35,601 bases of DNA from JBEKSX01 sp049516635 (GCA_049516635.1 JBEKSX010000029.1:1-35601); one strand, 5' to 3'; shown: positions 22,487 to 32,279, numbered from the stretch's first letter. Numbers and translations are program-made. The notes: generated by a model from the sequence alone, not told the origin.

Positions 22487-23340
22487 AAGAAGAAACAATA
22501 ATCAATAAGGATAATTCGGAAGAAAATATTACTGCTCAGCCGGAATGCATGGAAGAAGAATGGGAACTGGTCTATGACAGACCGTATACCCTGATCGATA
22601 CTAATATGCATTACTGCCCGGGCTGTGCACACAGCGTTGTACATAAGCTGATCTCAGAGGTTATCCAGGAACTAGGCATACAGGATAAAACAATCGGAGT
22701 TGCTCCCGTAGGCTGTGCGGTCTTCGCTTACGACTACCTTGATATTGACATGCAGGAAGCTGCACACGGCAGAGCTACTGCTGTTGCAACCGGAATAAAA
22801 CGGCTGCTCCCGTACAGGTATGTATTTACTTACCAGGGAGATGGTGATCTGGCTGCTATCGGAACTGCCGAGACCATTCACTCCGTGAACAGGGGAGAGA
22901 ACTTCCTCATTGTGTTCGTAAATAATGCGGTTTACGGAATGACAAGCGGACAGATGGCTCCTACTACACTTGCCGGAATGAAAACAACCACATCGCCTTA
23001 TGGAAGAGACGTACACACGATGGGATACCCGATAAAGATAGCGAATCTTATCTGCCAGCTTCCAGGCGCATTCTATGTTACCAGGCAGGCGGTCAATACC
23101 CCGCTAAATGTGAGGAAGGCAAAAAAAGCATTGATGAACGCTTTTAAGTACCAGCAGCTTGCTAAAGGAACATGTTTTATCGAGTTCATAGGCAATTGCC
23201 CGTCAAACTGGAAAATGACACCGCTCGAAGCGAATGAATTCGTAGCTAAAGAAATGTTAAAAGAATTTCCTCTCGGCGATCTGAAATTGCCGTCTTCCGA
23301 GGATCTCAAATTTATGGAAGTGGAGGAAGGAGTAGTTTAA
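22483..23340 (+). CDS. 2-oxoacid:ferredoxin oxidoreductase beta subunit (TPP-binding)
   Basis: A 285-residue TPP-binding subunit. CPGCAHS at 45-51 contributes to the cofactor/cluster region, QGDGDLAAIGTAE at about 118-130 is the GDG...N thiamine diphosphate motif, and VNNAVYGMTSGQMAPTTL at 146-163 closes it. It catalyses the CoA-dependent oxidative decarboxylation of a 2-oxoacid together with alpha. The start ATG overlaps the alpha stop by four bases, and the gamma subunit ATG follows its TAA immediately, so three subunits are tightly coupled. KorB and VorC cannot be told apart from the sequence alone. Confidence 0.9.
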   Translation: MKEETIINKDNSEENITAQPECMEEEWELVYDRPYTLIDTNMHYCPGCAHSVVHKLISEVIQELGIQDKTIGVAPVGCAVFAYDYLDIDMQEAAHGRATAVATGIKRLLPYRYVFTYQGDGDLAAIGTAETIHSVNRGENFLIVFVNNAVYGMTSGQMAPTTLAGMKTTTSPYGRDVHTMGYPIKIANLICQLPGAFYVTRQAVNTPLNVRKAKKALMNAFKYQQLAKGTCFIEFIGNCPSNWKMTPLEANEFVAKEMLKEFPLGDLKLPSSEDLKFMEVEEGVV

Positions 23341-23895
23341 ATGATAGAAGAAATAATCATATCAGGTTTTGGCGGACAAGGCGTGTTATCGTTAGGACAG
23401 ACCCTGGCATATGCGGCTATGGTCGAGAACAAGGAAATATCCTGGATGCCTTCTTACGGTCCCGAAATGCGTGGAGGAGCTGCAAACTGTATCACAATCA
23501 TTGCGGATACACAGATAAGCTCTCCCATCATTTCATGGTTCGATACGGCTATTATTCTTAACCAGCCTTCTATGGATAAATTCGAATCGAAGGTTAAACC
23601 CGGCGGTCTTCTGCTCTATGATTCAACAAATATAGTCAACCTTCCGACAAGGAAAGATATAGAGATAGTTCCCATACCCGCAGCTGAAGAAGCGAACAAA
23701 TTAAATAATGCAAGAATGACGAATATGGTAATGCTCGGAGCTTTTCTTCAGAAAAAGCCGATTGTAAAGATCGATTCGGTAATAGAAGCGTTGAAAAAAG
23801 TTTTACCCGAAAGATATCATCATCTGCTTCCGCTCAACAGGCAGGCGCTTGTTAATGGCGGTGAGCTTATCAAAAAATCATTGGTGGAAGCGTGA
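23341..23895 (+). CDS. 2-oxoacid:ferredoxin oxidoreductase gamma subunit
   Basis: A 184-residue gamma subunit of the POR/KOR family. The N-terminal motif IISGFGGQGVLSLGQTLAYA at about 6-25 and the phrase SYGPEMRGGAANC at about 39-51 are diagnostic. The family forms the CoA-binding-side subunit of the oxidoreductase. It starts one base after the beta stop codon and completes a delta-alpha-beta-gamma gene order. A gap of 57 bases separates it from the single-chain PFOR gene. Confidence 0.9.
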   Translation: MIEEIIISGFGGQGVLSLGQTLAYAAMVENKEISWMPSYGPEMRGGAANCITIIADTQISSPIISWFDTAIILNQPSMDKFESKVKPGGLLLYDSTNIVNLPTRKDIEIVPIPAAEEANKLNNARMTNMVMLGAFLQKKPIVKIDSVIEALKKVLPERYHHLLPLNRQALVNGGELIKKSLVEA

Positions 23896-23952
23896 TCTGT
23901 TCATGCTCTGCTCGTTCTTTTTCACAATAACTAAAATACGGAGATAACTAAA

Positions 23953-26900
23953 GTGGATAGGAAAAAAGTAACAATTGACGGCAATGAAGCAGCCGCCTAT
24001 GTAGCTTATAATCTAAATGAAGTTTGTGCAATTTACCCGATCACACCGTCATCCACTATGGGGGAGTGGTGCGATGCATGGTCAGCAGCCAAACGGAAAA
24101 ACCTCTGGGGAATTGTTCCCACAGTAAGCGAATTACAGAGCGAGGGAGGAGCATCGGGCGCTGTTCATGGTGCCTTACAATCCGGAGCTCTAACAACTAC
24201 CTTTACAGCCTCTCAGGGCCTGCTCCTGATGATACCGAATATGTTTAAGATAGCAGGCGAACTTACCGCAACTGTCTTTCATGTTTCAGGAAGATCTGTA
24301 GCAGCACAGGCATTATCGATTTTCGGAGACCATAGTGACGTAATGGCTACCCGTTCGACCGGTTTTGCCCTTATTGCATCAAACAGCGTACAGGAAGTAA
24401 TGGATTTTGCCTTAATAGCGCAGGCAGCTACACTTAAAAGCAGGATCCCATTCATGCATTTTTTCGACGGGTTCAGAACTTCTGCCGAAGTTATGAAGAT
24501 AGAACAGCTGGCCCCTGAAGACATGCTCGCCATGATAGACTACAACCTTATACTCGAGCACAGGAAACGCGCATTATCGCCCGATAATCCTTTCATTAGA
24601 GGAAGTGCGCAAAATCCTGATGTATTTTTCCAGGGCAGGGAAACTGTGAACAAATATTACATCGCTTGTCCCGGTATCGTACAGGAACAGATGGATAAAT
24701 TTGCCGGGATAACCGGAAGGCAATATCACCTGTTCGATTACGTCGGACACCCGGATGCCGAGAGGGTTATAGTAATGATGGGTTCAGGAGCTGAAGCGGC
24801 ACATGAAACGGTCGAACATCTCGTTGGAAAAGGCGAGAAGGTCGGATTGGTAAAGGTCAGGTTATACCGGCCTTTCTCTAACAAGCATTTTATAGAGTCA
24901 CTTCCCAAAACCGTTAAGAGTATTTCTGTCCTCGATAGAACTAAAGAGCCCGGTTCGGCAGGCGAACCGCTTTATCTGGATATTGTAAATGCCGTTACTG
25001 AGACTTACAATGAAGGCGCACTTCACCTGGAATCATTTCCGAAGATTACCGGCGGAAGGTACGGTCTTTCGTCCAAGGAATTTACTCCATCTATGGTGAT
25101 ATCTGTATTTGATGAAATGAAAAAGAGCAAGCCAAAAAATCATTTCACAGTAGGCATTATCGATGATGTAACCAATACAAGCTTACCTTTTGACCCGATG
25201 TTATGCATCGAACCGGATGAAACCTTCAGGGGAAAATTCTACGGACTCGGTGCTGACGGAACAGTAGGAGCGAATAAAAATTCCATTAAGATTATTGGTG
25301 AAGAAACAGATTACAATGCTCAGGGATACTTTGTTTATGATTCTAAGAAATCAGGCTCGATGACAGTGTCGCATTTGAGGTTTGGTCCCAAGCCGATAAG
25401 GTCAACGTATCTGGTGAACCGCCCGAGGTTCGTTGCATGTCATCAGCAGGTATTTCTCGAAAAGATGGATATGCTTGAAGATGCAGTAGAAGGAGCTACA
25501 TTCCTGCTAAATACGCAGGTTCCTAAAGATAAAGTATGGGATTCTCTTCCGGAAAAAGTGCAGCGCGATATTATAGAAAAGAAATTGAAATTTTATGTTA
25601 TAGATGCTTATAAAGTAGCGGAAGAAACGGGTATGGGAGTCAGGATCAACTCCATCATGCAGACATGTTTTTTTGCTATCTCTAAGATCATTCCGAAGGA
25701 TGAAGCAATAATAAAGATCAAAAATGCCATCAAGAAGACTTACGGCAGCAAGGGCGAGAAGATCGTCCAGATGAACTTTGATTCGGTGGATAAGACACTT
25801 GAAAATCTTTTCGAGGTCGAAGTTCCGAACAAGATAACAAGCAGTGTTAAAATGCAGCCTGCCGTTTCAGGGAATGCTCCGGAGTTTGTACAGAAGGTTA
25901 CCGCAAAGATAATTGAAGGTAAAGGCGATATGGTCCCGGTGAGCCTAATGCCGGCTGACGGTACATTTCCTTCAGCTACAGCTCAATGGGAAAAAAGGAA
26001 CATAGCGCTCGAAATACCGGAGTGGGATCCGGATGTTTGTATACAATGCAATAAGTGCATCCTCGTATGCCCTCATGCAACTATCAGGGCGAAAGTTTAT
26101 GATGAGAAACTGCTGACGAACGGTGTTCCTGTGACCTTCAAACACATGAAGTTCAAAGGGAAAGAGTTCGGAGAAGGGCTTGCGTATACTTTACAGGTCG
26201 CTCCCGAGGACTGTACAGGCTGTGCATTATGTGTAGAAGTGTGCCCTGCGAAGAACAAGAAAGAAACCCGGTTCAAAGCGATCAACATGGTTTCTCAAAT
26301 ACCGATCAGGGAACAGGAAAGAGCGAACTTCGAATTCTTTCTGGGGTTGCCCGAGATCGACAAGAGGAAACTGAACTTTTCGTCAGTCAAGGAATCGCAA
26401 TTTCTGCGTCCGCTGTTCGAATTTTCAGGCGCATGCGGTGCATGCGGAGAAACACCTTACGTGAAGCTTGTCAGCCAGCTTTTTGGCGATAGAGCTATCA
26501 TTGCAAATGCAACCGGCTGCTCCTCGATCTATGGAGGCAACCTTCCGACTACTCCCTGGGCTATCGACGCTGAAGGAAGGGGTCCCGCATGGTCAAATTC
26601 ATTGTTCGAGGATAATGCGGAATTCGGATTCGGGTTCCGCCTGGCAATAGACAAACACAATGAGAATGCTATTCAGCTTCTGAAAAGGCTCTCTTCGGAA
26701 ATTGGAGAGAAGCTGGTGGAAGATCTTATTAATGCTGAGCAGAAAGACGAAGCCGGAATTATTGAACAGCGGGAAAGAGTAAAGCAGCTGAAATCAAAAA
26801 TCGAGAATTTGCACTCGGATGAAGCAATACAGCTCCTTGCTGTAGCGGATTATCTTGTTAAGAAATCGGTATGGATAATGGGCGGAGACGGATGGGCTTA

Positions 26901-27528
26901 TGATATCGGCTACGGCGGGCTCGATCACGTTCTCGCATCCGGGAAGAACGTGAACGTTCTTGTGCTCGATACCGAAGTATATTCAAATACGGGCGGACAG
27001 ATGTCCAAATCTACTCCTCGCGCGGCGGTTGCAAAATTTGCTGCCGGCGGAAAACCCGTCCCCAAAAAGGACCTCGCTATGCTTGCATTAAGCTACGGGA
27101 CTATCTATGTAGCAAGAGTTGCGATGGGAGCAAACGATACGCAAACGGTGAGGGCTTTCATGGAAGCTGAAGCTTTTGAAGGTCCGTCCATTATCATTGC
27201 ATACAGTCATTGCATAAATCACGGAATAGAAATGAGCACTGCTATGCAGAACCAGAAAGCGGCGGTTGATTGCGGTTACTGGCCTTTGTTCAGGTTCAAC
27301 CCCGCACTCGCTGCCCAGGGACAAAATCCGTTTAAGCTCGACTCGAAAGCACCCAAGATACCACTCACTGATTATGCTTATATGGAAACAAGATATAAGA
27401 TGTTAACAAAGAGCCATCCCGACGATGCGAAGAAACTTATCGAGCTTGCGCAACAAGACGTGAATAACAGGTGGAAAATGTATGAAAACCTTGCCGCCGA
27501 TTACGCAAAGAACGGCAACGGCAAATAA
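23953..27528 (+). CDS. nifJ: Pyruvate:ferredoxin (flavodoxin) oxidoreductase, single-chain
   Basis: A 1191-residue single-chain PFOR, which converts pyruvate and CoA to acetyl-CoA, CO2 and reduced ferredoxin. The start is GTG at 23953. Domains in order: pyrimidine-binding domain with YPITPSSTMGEW near 28-39, transketolase-C-like domain, central gamma-type domain, and a two-cluster ferredoxin domain with CIQCNKCILVCP (about 696-707) and CTGCALCVEVCP (about 754-765). Then come the proximal-cluster cysteines GACGACGETPY (about 826) and the TPP domain with GGDGWAYDIGYGG (about 976) and DTEVYSNTGGQMS. The length is normal and all expected cysteines seem present. Its presence beside a second 2-oxoacid oxidoreductase in one operon indicates a shared ferredoxin pool. 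Confidence 0.96.
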   Translation: MDRKKVTIDGNEAAAYVAYNLNEVCAIYPITPSSTMGEWCDAWSAAKRKNLWGIVPTVSELQSEGGASGAVHGALQSGALTTTFTASQGLLLMIPNMFKIAGELTATVFHVSGRSVAAQALSIFGDHSDVMATRSTGFALIASNSVQEVMDFALIAQAATLKSRIPFMHFFDGFRTSAEVMKIEQLAPEDMLAMIDYNLILEHRKRALSPDNPFIRGSAQNPDVFFQGRETVNKYYIACPGIVQEQMDKFAGITGRQYHLFDYVGHPDAERVIVMMGSGAEAAHETVEHLVGKGEKVGLVKVRLYRPFSNKHFIESLPKTVKSISVLDRTKEPGSAGEPLYLDIVNAVTETYNEGALHLESFPKITGGRYGLSSKEFTPSMVISVFDEMKKSKPKNHFTVGIIDDVTNTSLPFDPMLCIEPDETFRGKFYGLGADGTVGANKNSIKIIGEETDYNAQGYFVYDSKKSGSMTVSHLRFGPKPIRSTYLVNRPRFVACHQQVFLEKMDMLEDAVEGATFLLNTQVPKDKVWDSLPEKVQRDIIEKKLKFYVIDAYKVAEETGMGVRINSIMQTCFFAISKIIPKDEAIIKIKNAIKKTYGSKGEKIVQMNFDSVDKTLENLFEVEVPNKITSSVKMQPAVSGNAPEFVQKVTAKIIEGKGDMVPVSLMPADGTFPSATAQWEKRNIALEIPEWDPDVCIQCNKCILVCPHATIRAKVYDEKLLTNGVPVTFKHMKFKGKEFGEGLAYTLQVAPEDCTGCALCVEVCPAKNKKETRFKAINMVSQIPIREQERANFEFFLGLPEIDKRKLNFSSVKESQFLRPLFEFSGACGACGETPYVKLVSQLFGDRAIIANATGCSSIYGGNLPTTPWAIDAEGRGPAWSNSLFEDNAEFGFGFRLAIDKHNENAIQLLKRLSSEIGEKLVEDLINAEQKDEAGIIEQRERVKQLKSKIENLHSDEAIQLLAVADYLVKKSVWIMGGDGWAYDIGYGGLDHVLASGKNVNVLVLDTEVYSNTGGQMSKSTPRAAVAKFAAGGKPVPKKDLAMLALSYGTIYVARVAMGANDTQTVRAFMEAEAFEGPSIIIAYSHCINHGIEMSTAMQNQKAAVDCGYWPLFRFNPALAAQGQNPFKLDSKAPKIPLTDYAYMETRYKMLTKSHPDDAKKLIELAQQDVNNRWKMYENLAADYAKNGNGK

Positions 27529-27569
27529 ACCGTTAAATTTTTTTTGAGAATAAGAATTTTACTATCAAC

Positions 27570-28559
27570 ATGGACCTGACCACAACTTATCTCGGGTTAC
27601 ATTTGAAAAACCCGATCGTTCCGTCTGCATCTCCGCTTTCTGAAGATATAGGCAAGATAAAACAAATGGAAGATGCGGGGGCTTCGGCGGTTGTTCTTCA
27701 ATCGCTTTTCGAGGAACAGATTACCCATGAAGCACTGGAACTGCACTACCATACAACCATTCACAATGAAAGCTTCGCAGAGGCGATGACATATTTTCCG
27801 GAACCGGAGGAATATAAGCTCGGTCCGGAAGAGTACCTGGAACACATCATTAAAGCAAAAGAAGCAGTAAATATCCCGATCATCGCAAGTCTGAACGGTT
27901 CTACTCCCGGCGGATGGACTGAATATTCAAAGAAAATGGAACAGGCTGGTGCTGATGCTCTTGAACTAAATATATACATGCTGGCAACCAATCCCGCAAG
28001 GACATCTAATTACATCGAAAATGTATATCTTGAGATACTGCGGTCAGTCAAATCATCCGTAAAAATACCTGTGGTTATGAAAATAAGCCCGTATTTTAGC
28101 TCACTTGCGAGCTTTGCGAAGCAGCTTGATGATGCGGGCGCGAATGGATTGCTCCTTTTCAACAGGTTCTACCAGCCGGATATTGACCTGGAAAGTCTTG
28201 AGGTAATTCCAAATATACTCCTCAGCAGTCCGCAGTCGATGAGGCTGCCATTAAGGTGGATAGCTATACTTTATGGTAAAGTTAAAGCTGACCTTGCGGC
28301 AACAAGCGGGATCCATTCGGCGGAGGATGTGATCAAGATGGTAATGGTGGGTGCTAAGATCACGCAAATGTTCGCAGCATTGCACAAAAACGGTATCGGA
28401 CATATTAAGAATGTTATCAGGGATATTGAAAAATGGATGGATGAGCATGAATACGAGTCAATTGATCTGATGCGCGGAAGCATGAGCCACAAATCAGTAT
28501 CTAATCCCGGGGCTTTTGAGCGTGCTAATTATATGAAAGCTTTGAAGTCCTTCAAATAA
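27570..28559 (+). CDS. Dihydroorotate dehydrogenase-like flavoprotein
   Basis: A 329-residue TIM-barrel protein of the DHOD-like group. It begins MDLTTTYLGLHLKNPIVPSASPLSE, with IPIIASLNGSTPGGWTEYSKKMEQAGADALELN near 95-127, VVMKISPYFSSLASFAKQLDDAGANGLLLFNR near 173-204 and a late TSGIHSAEDVIKMVMVGAKITQM (FMN-phosphate region). Homologous proteins are often encoded beside PFOR, and their substrate is unknown; no partner subunit or pyrimidine gene lies nearby. I would not call it true PyrD. It could reduce or oxidise an organic substrate using FMN in step with reduced ferredoxin, but that is speculation. Confidence 0.85.
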   Translation: MDLTTTYLGLHLKNPIVPSASPLSEDIGKIKQMEDAGASAVVLQSLFEEQITHEALELHYHTTIHNESFAEAMTYFPEPEEYKLGPEEYLEHIIKAKEAVNIPIIASLNGSTPGGWTEYSKKMEQAGADALELNIYMLATNPARTSNYIENVYLEILRSVKSSVKIPVVMKISPYFSSLASFAKQLDDAGANGLLLFNRFYQPDIDLESLEVIPNILLSSPQSMRLPLRWIAILYGKVKADLAATSGIHSAEDVIKMVMVGAKITQMFAALHKNGIGHIKNVIRDIEKWMDEHEYESIDLMRGSMSHKSVSNPGAFERANYMKALKSFK

Positions 28560-28603
28560 TAATTTACAACATCTGTAATTCTTAGAAAGGGTTTGGGAGA
28601 AGT

Positions 28604-29862
28604 ATGGATGATTTATTTGCTAAAAGGGTCGAGGGCGTACCGAAATCCTTTATACGTGAGATCCTTAAACTGACACAAAGTAAAGAAGTCATCTCCTTTG
28701 CAGGGGGACTTCCCAATCCGGCATTTTTTCCTGTAAAAGAAGTTAGCGAAGCAGCTGTCAAGGTTTTGGAGAAGGACGGAAGAAGCGTGCTTCAATACAG
28801 CAACACCGAGGGTTATCCACCGTTAAGAGAATACATCAGTGATTACTACTTACGAAGAAAGAACCTAAAGATCCCCGTCGAAGAAATAATGATAACAAGC
28901 GGAGAAAGAACCTAAAGATCCCCGTCGAAGAAATAATGATAACAAGCGGTTCACAGCAGGCAACTGCTTTGACCTGTATGGTTCTTCTGAATAAAGGCGA
29001 GAACGTTGTCATCGAACGCCCAGCATATCTTGGGGCAATTCAGTCAATATCTTTCTTCGAACCGGTCTTCCGTCCCATCGAGCTTCTCGAGGATGGCATC
29101 GATATCGAAGCGCTGGAATATGTTTACAGCAATTTCCCGGTGAAGTTATTTTATTCGGTGCCAAACTTCCAGAATCCGACCGGAATTACTTATTCTGTAG
29201 AGAACAGAAAGCAGATTGGAGATATTCTCAGCAAGCATAATTCCGTCTTTATCGAAGATGATCCGTATTTCGAGATCAAATTTAAAGATGTTGATATCCC
29301 TTCTATAAAGACATTCTGCGAGAACAATGTTTTATTGAACGGTTCTTTCTCGAAGATGGTTGCTCCGGGCTTCAGGCTGGGTTGGGTATGTGCGCAGAAG
29401 AATATTATGGAAAAGGTCAACATCGCAAAGCAGGCGTCTGATCTGCATACCAGCTATTTTGGACAGCGTGTGATGTACCAGTTCCTCGCAGATAATGACA
29501 TTGAAATCCATTTGAGCAAAATAAGAAGTTCATATGCAAAGCAGAAAGACGCGATGTTAGCTGCGATGGTGAAGTACTTCCCTGCGGAAATAAAGTATAC
29601 AAAACCCGATGGAGGAATGTTCCTCTGGGTTACTTTGCCGGAACATATTTCATCAAGAGTGTTACTGCCGCTGGCTCTGAAAGAAAATTTGGCATTTGTT
29701 CCCGGGGATACATTCTTTGTAGATGGGACCGGGCAGAACACAATGCGGCTCAATTTTACAAACTCAAGTGAAGAAAGGATCGAAGAGGGAATTAAGAGAC
29801 TTGCAAATGTTATAAAACAGGTACTATCTGATTCGAATAAATTGACTTTTGTATCATATTAA
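28604..29862 (+). pseudogene. PLP-dependent aminotransferase (2-aminoadipate/LysN-like), frameshifted
   Basis: A class I/II fold-type I aminotransferase split by a 47-bp tandem duplication. The first frame (28604-28915) reads normally through MDDLFAKRVEGVPKSFIREIL, SFAGGLPNPAFFP and SNTEGYPPLREYISDYY, up to EIMITSG, then stops after ERT. The rest resumes in another frame at 28936 from the repeated MITSG, continuing SQQATALTCMVLLNKGENVV, YSVPNFQNPTG, the Schiff-base lysine in SFSKMVAPGFRLGW and the end MRLNFTNSSEERIEEG. Removing one 47-bp copy would restore one intact protein of about 400 residues. Either the gene is broken, or this is a reversible slippage switch or an assembly error. Substrate is unknown; relatives act on 2-aminoadipate or branched-chain/aromatic amino acids. 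Confidence 0.88.
28856..28949 (+). repeat. Perfect 47-bp tandem duplication inside the aminotransferase gene
   Basis: The 47 bases 28856-28902 are repeated without a change at 28903-28949; both begin AGAAAGAACC and end AACAAGCGG. Since 47 is not a multiple of three, the second copy shifts the frame and brings in a TAA at 28913-28915. The sequence outside the repeat continues the normal protein. Confidence 0.97.
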
Positions 29863-29964
29863 ATAATACAAATGGCTGCAGGGAACATTGTTATCGAGAA
29901 AATCAGCTCTGTTCCGGAAAGCCCCAAATTAGTTATAATTCATAAATAAGAAAGGAATTCTAAA

Positions 29965-32229
29965 ATGATCCGTAAACAAGACGCACTCGATTACCACTCG
30001 CAAGGACGTTACGGTAAGATCGAAGTAGTGTCCACCAAACCATGTGCAACTCAGCGTGACCTATCTCTTGCTTATACACCGGGCGTCGCTGACCCCTGCC
30101 TGGAGATCGAAAAGAACCCCGATGACGCTTACATATATACTGCCAAAGGAAATCTTGTGGCGGTTGTCAGCAACGGGACAGCTGTGCTGGGTCTGGGCGA
30201 TATCGGTGCACTCGCCGGTAAACCTGTTATGGAAGGCAAAGGAGTGCTATTTAAAAGGTTTGCAGATATCGATGTCTTTGATATTGAAATGGATACTCAT
30301 AATTCCGATGATATAATAAAAGCTGTGAAACTTCTGGAACCTACCTTCGGGGGTATCAACCTCGAAGATATTAAAGCTCCGGAATGCTTCTATATTGAGG
30401 AAGAACTGAAAAAAATCATGAAAATACCTGTATTTCATGATGACCAGCACGGAACAGCAATTATCAGCGGTGCCGCATTGCTGAATTCTCTGGAAATTGT
30501 GGGAAAGAAGATAGGCGAGGTAAAAGTGGTATTCAGCGGAGCAGGGGCTGCCGGAATTGCCTGCGCTAAGCTCTATGAGAAACTGGGAGTGAAGAGGGAA
30601 AATATCATACTGATAGATACTAAAGGTGTTGTATACAAAGGAAGAAAAGAAGGTATGAATCCGTACAAAGAATATTTTGCTGTCGATACTGACATGCGTA
30701 CCCTTGCCGAAGCAATGAAAGGTTCCGATGTTTTCTGCGGAGTTTCTGCAAAAGGTGTTGTCAGCAAGGAAATGGTTAAATCCATGGCCAATGACCCGAT
30801 AATGTTCGCTATGGCTAATCCTGATCCCGAGATCACTTACGATGACGCAAAGGATGCACGTAAGGATGTCATTATGGCAACCGGAAGATCCGACTATCCC
30901 AACCAGGTAAATAACGTTCTCGGATTCCCGTTCATCTTCAGGGGAGCGCTGGACGTGAGAGCTACCGTTATCAATGAAGAGATGAAGATAGCTGCTTCCC
31001 ACGCACTTGCAGATCTTGCCAAAGAGGATGTTCCCGATTCGGTTATCAGGGCTTATGGAGGGAAGCGCTTCGAATTCGGAAGAGACTACATTATACCGAA
31101 ACCATTCGATCCGAGAGTACTATTGTGGGAAGCTCCCGCTGTTGCTAAAGCTGCTATGGAAACCGGTGTTGCATTAAAGCCATATAAAAATGCCGAAGAC
31201 TATAGGGACCAGCTGGAAGCCAGGCTCGGGAAATCGAATGAAGTAATGAGGGTATTTATTCACAAAGCACAGCACGAACCAAAAAAGGTAGTATTTCCCG
31301 AAGGCGAGGAAGATCATATCATCCGTGCCGCACAGATCATTCTGGATGAGAAAATAGCAAAGCCAATTTTACTCGGAAGCCGCACCTTGATAAAGGAAAG
31401 GATAAAAGAATTGGGACTGGACCTCGAAGGAGCTGAATTCGTTAATCCGTCAAAAGCTCCTAAATTTGATGATTATCTGGCGAAATATTACCAGTTAAGA
31501 CAGAGAAAAGGTGTTACACATACTGATGCAGCGCGCAGAATGAAGAGACACAATATTTACGGGATGATGATGGTAAGAGAAGGCGATGCTGACGGATTGA
31601 TATCAGGACTCACGCAGCAATACCCGGATACTATCAGACCTGCTCTGCAGATAGTAGGTAAAGAAGAAGGTGTTAACAAGATAGCGGGATTGTATATGAT
31701 GATATTCAAGAAACAGAATATTTACATTGCAGATGCAACTGTGAACATCGATCCGACAGCAGAGGAACTTGCCGATATAGCGCTGATGGTTGCAAAGAAA
31801 GTGAAGCAATTCGATATCGTACCGCGTATTGCTATGCTTTCATTCAGCAATTTCGGAAGTACCGTGCATCCTCTCACCGAAAAAGTTCTCAAGGCAACGC
31901 ATATCCTCAAGAAGAAAGCACCGGAACTTAATGTTGACGGAGAGATGATGGCAGATACGGCACTCAACCCGGATATCTTAAAGGAATTCTTCCCGTTCAG
32001 TGATCTGAAAGATACTGCAAACGTCCTTATTTGCCCTGATCTTACTTCGGCGAATATACTGTATAAATCGCTTATCTATCTAGGAGGTGCAGTAGCTATC
32101 GGACCTATACTGCTCGGTATAAAGAAGCCGGTTTACCTGCTGGGTCCCGGCAATACTGTTGATGATATTGTTCACATCACCGCAATGGCTGTATTCGAAT
32201 CGCAGATGAAAAGTATGAAAAAGAAATAA
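29965..32229 (+). CDS. maeB: NADP-type malic enzyme with C-terminal phosphotransacetylase-like domain
   Basis: A 754-residue MaeB-type malic enzyme that decarboxylates malate to pyruvate. The N-terminal malic domain has LAYTPGVADPCLEI near 36-49, the KGNLVAVVSNGTAVLGLGDIG stretch near 61 and FHDDQHGTAI near 160. The NAD(P) Rossmann motif VFSGAGAAGIACAKL lies near 190. From about 430 onward comes a phosphotransacetylase-like domain (VVFPEGEEDHIIRAAQIILDE, GDADGLISGLT, LICPDLTSANILYKSLIYLGGA), which in known MaeB proteins serves regulation by acetyl-CoA rather than catalysis. It links C4 acids to the pyruvate used or made by PFOR. The leader AAAGGAATTCTAAA resembles that of the ferredoxin gene. 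Confidence 0.93.
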   Translation: MIRKQDALDYHSQGRYGKIEVVSTKPCATQRDLSLAYTPGVADPCLEIEKNPDDAYIYTAKGNLVAVVSNGTAVLGLGDIGALAGKPVMEGKGVLFKRFADIDVFDIEMDTHNSDDIIKAVKLLEPTFGGINLEDIKAPECFYIEEELKKIMKIPVFHDDQHGTAIISGAALLNSLEIVGKKIGEVKVVFSGAGAAGIACAKLYEKLGVKRENIILIDTKGVVYKGRKEGMNPYKEYFAVDTDMRTLAEAMKGSDVFCGVSAKGVVSKEMVKSMANDPIMFAMANPDPEITYDDAKDARKDVIMATGRSDYPNQVNNVLGFPFIFRGALDVRATVINEEMKIAASHALADLAKEDVPDSVIRAYGGKRFEFGRDYIIPKPFDPRVLLWEAPAVAKAAMETGVALKPYKNAEDYRDQLEARLGKSNEVMRVFIHKAQHEPKKVVFPEGEEDHIIRAAQIILDEKIAKPILLGSRTLIKERIKELGLDLEGAEFVNPSKAPKFDDYLAKYYQLRQRKGVTHTDAARRMKRHNIYGMMMVREGDADGLISGLTQQYPDTIRPALQIVGKEEGVNKIAGLYMMIFKKQNIYIADATVNIDPTAEELADIALMVAKKVKQFDIVPRIAMLSFSNFGSTVHPLTEKVLKATHILKKKAPELNVDGEMMADTALNPDILKEFFPFSDLKDTANVLICPDLTSANILYKSLIYLGGAVAIGPILLGIKKPVYLLGPGNTVDDIVHITAMAVFESQMKSMKKK

Positions 32230-32250
32230 CTGAAAAGACTTCAATGAAAT

Positions 32251-32279
32251 AACGGGTTTGAACATCAAACCCGTTTTTT
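32251..32279 (+). terminator. Strong rho-independent terminator after maeB
   Basis: AACGGGTTTGA (32251-32261) pairs perfectly with TCAAACCCGTT (32265-32275) around ACA, followed by a T-run to 32279. It closes the operon that begins at 19311 and separates it from the small gene at 32315. Confidence 0.93.

Noticed and set aside
29872..29949. A 25-codon frame (MAAGNIVIEKISSVPESPKL...) between the aminotransferase and malic enzyme genes
   Set aside because: It is too short to support without homologues, and no ribosome binding site is visible before it.
30247..31002. A 251-residue minus-strand frame opposite maeB
   Set aside because: It is a shadow of the malic enzyme codons; His/Phe/Ser-rich with no recognisable domain.
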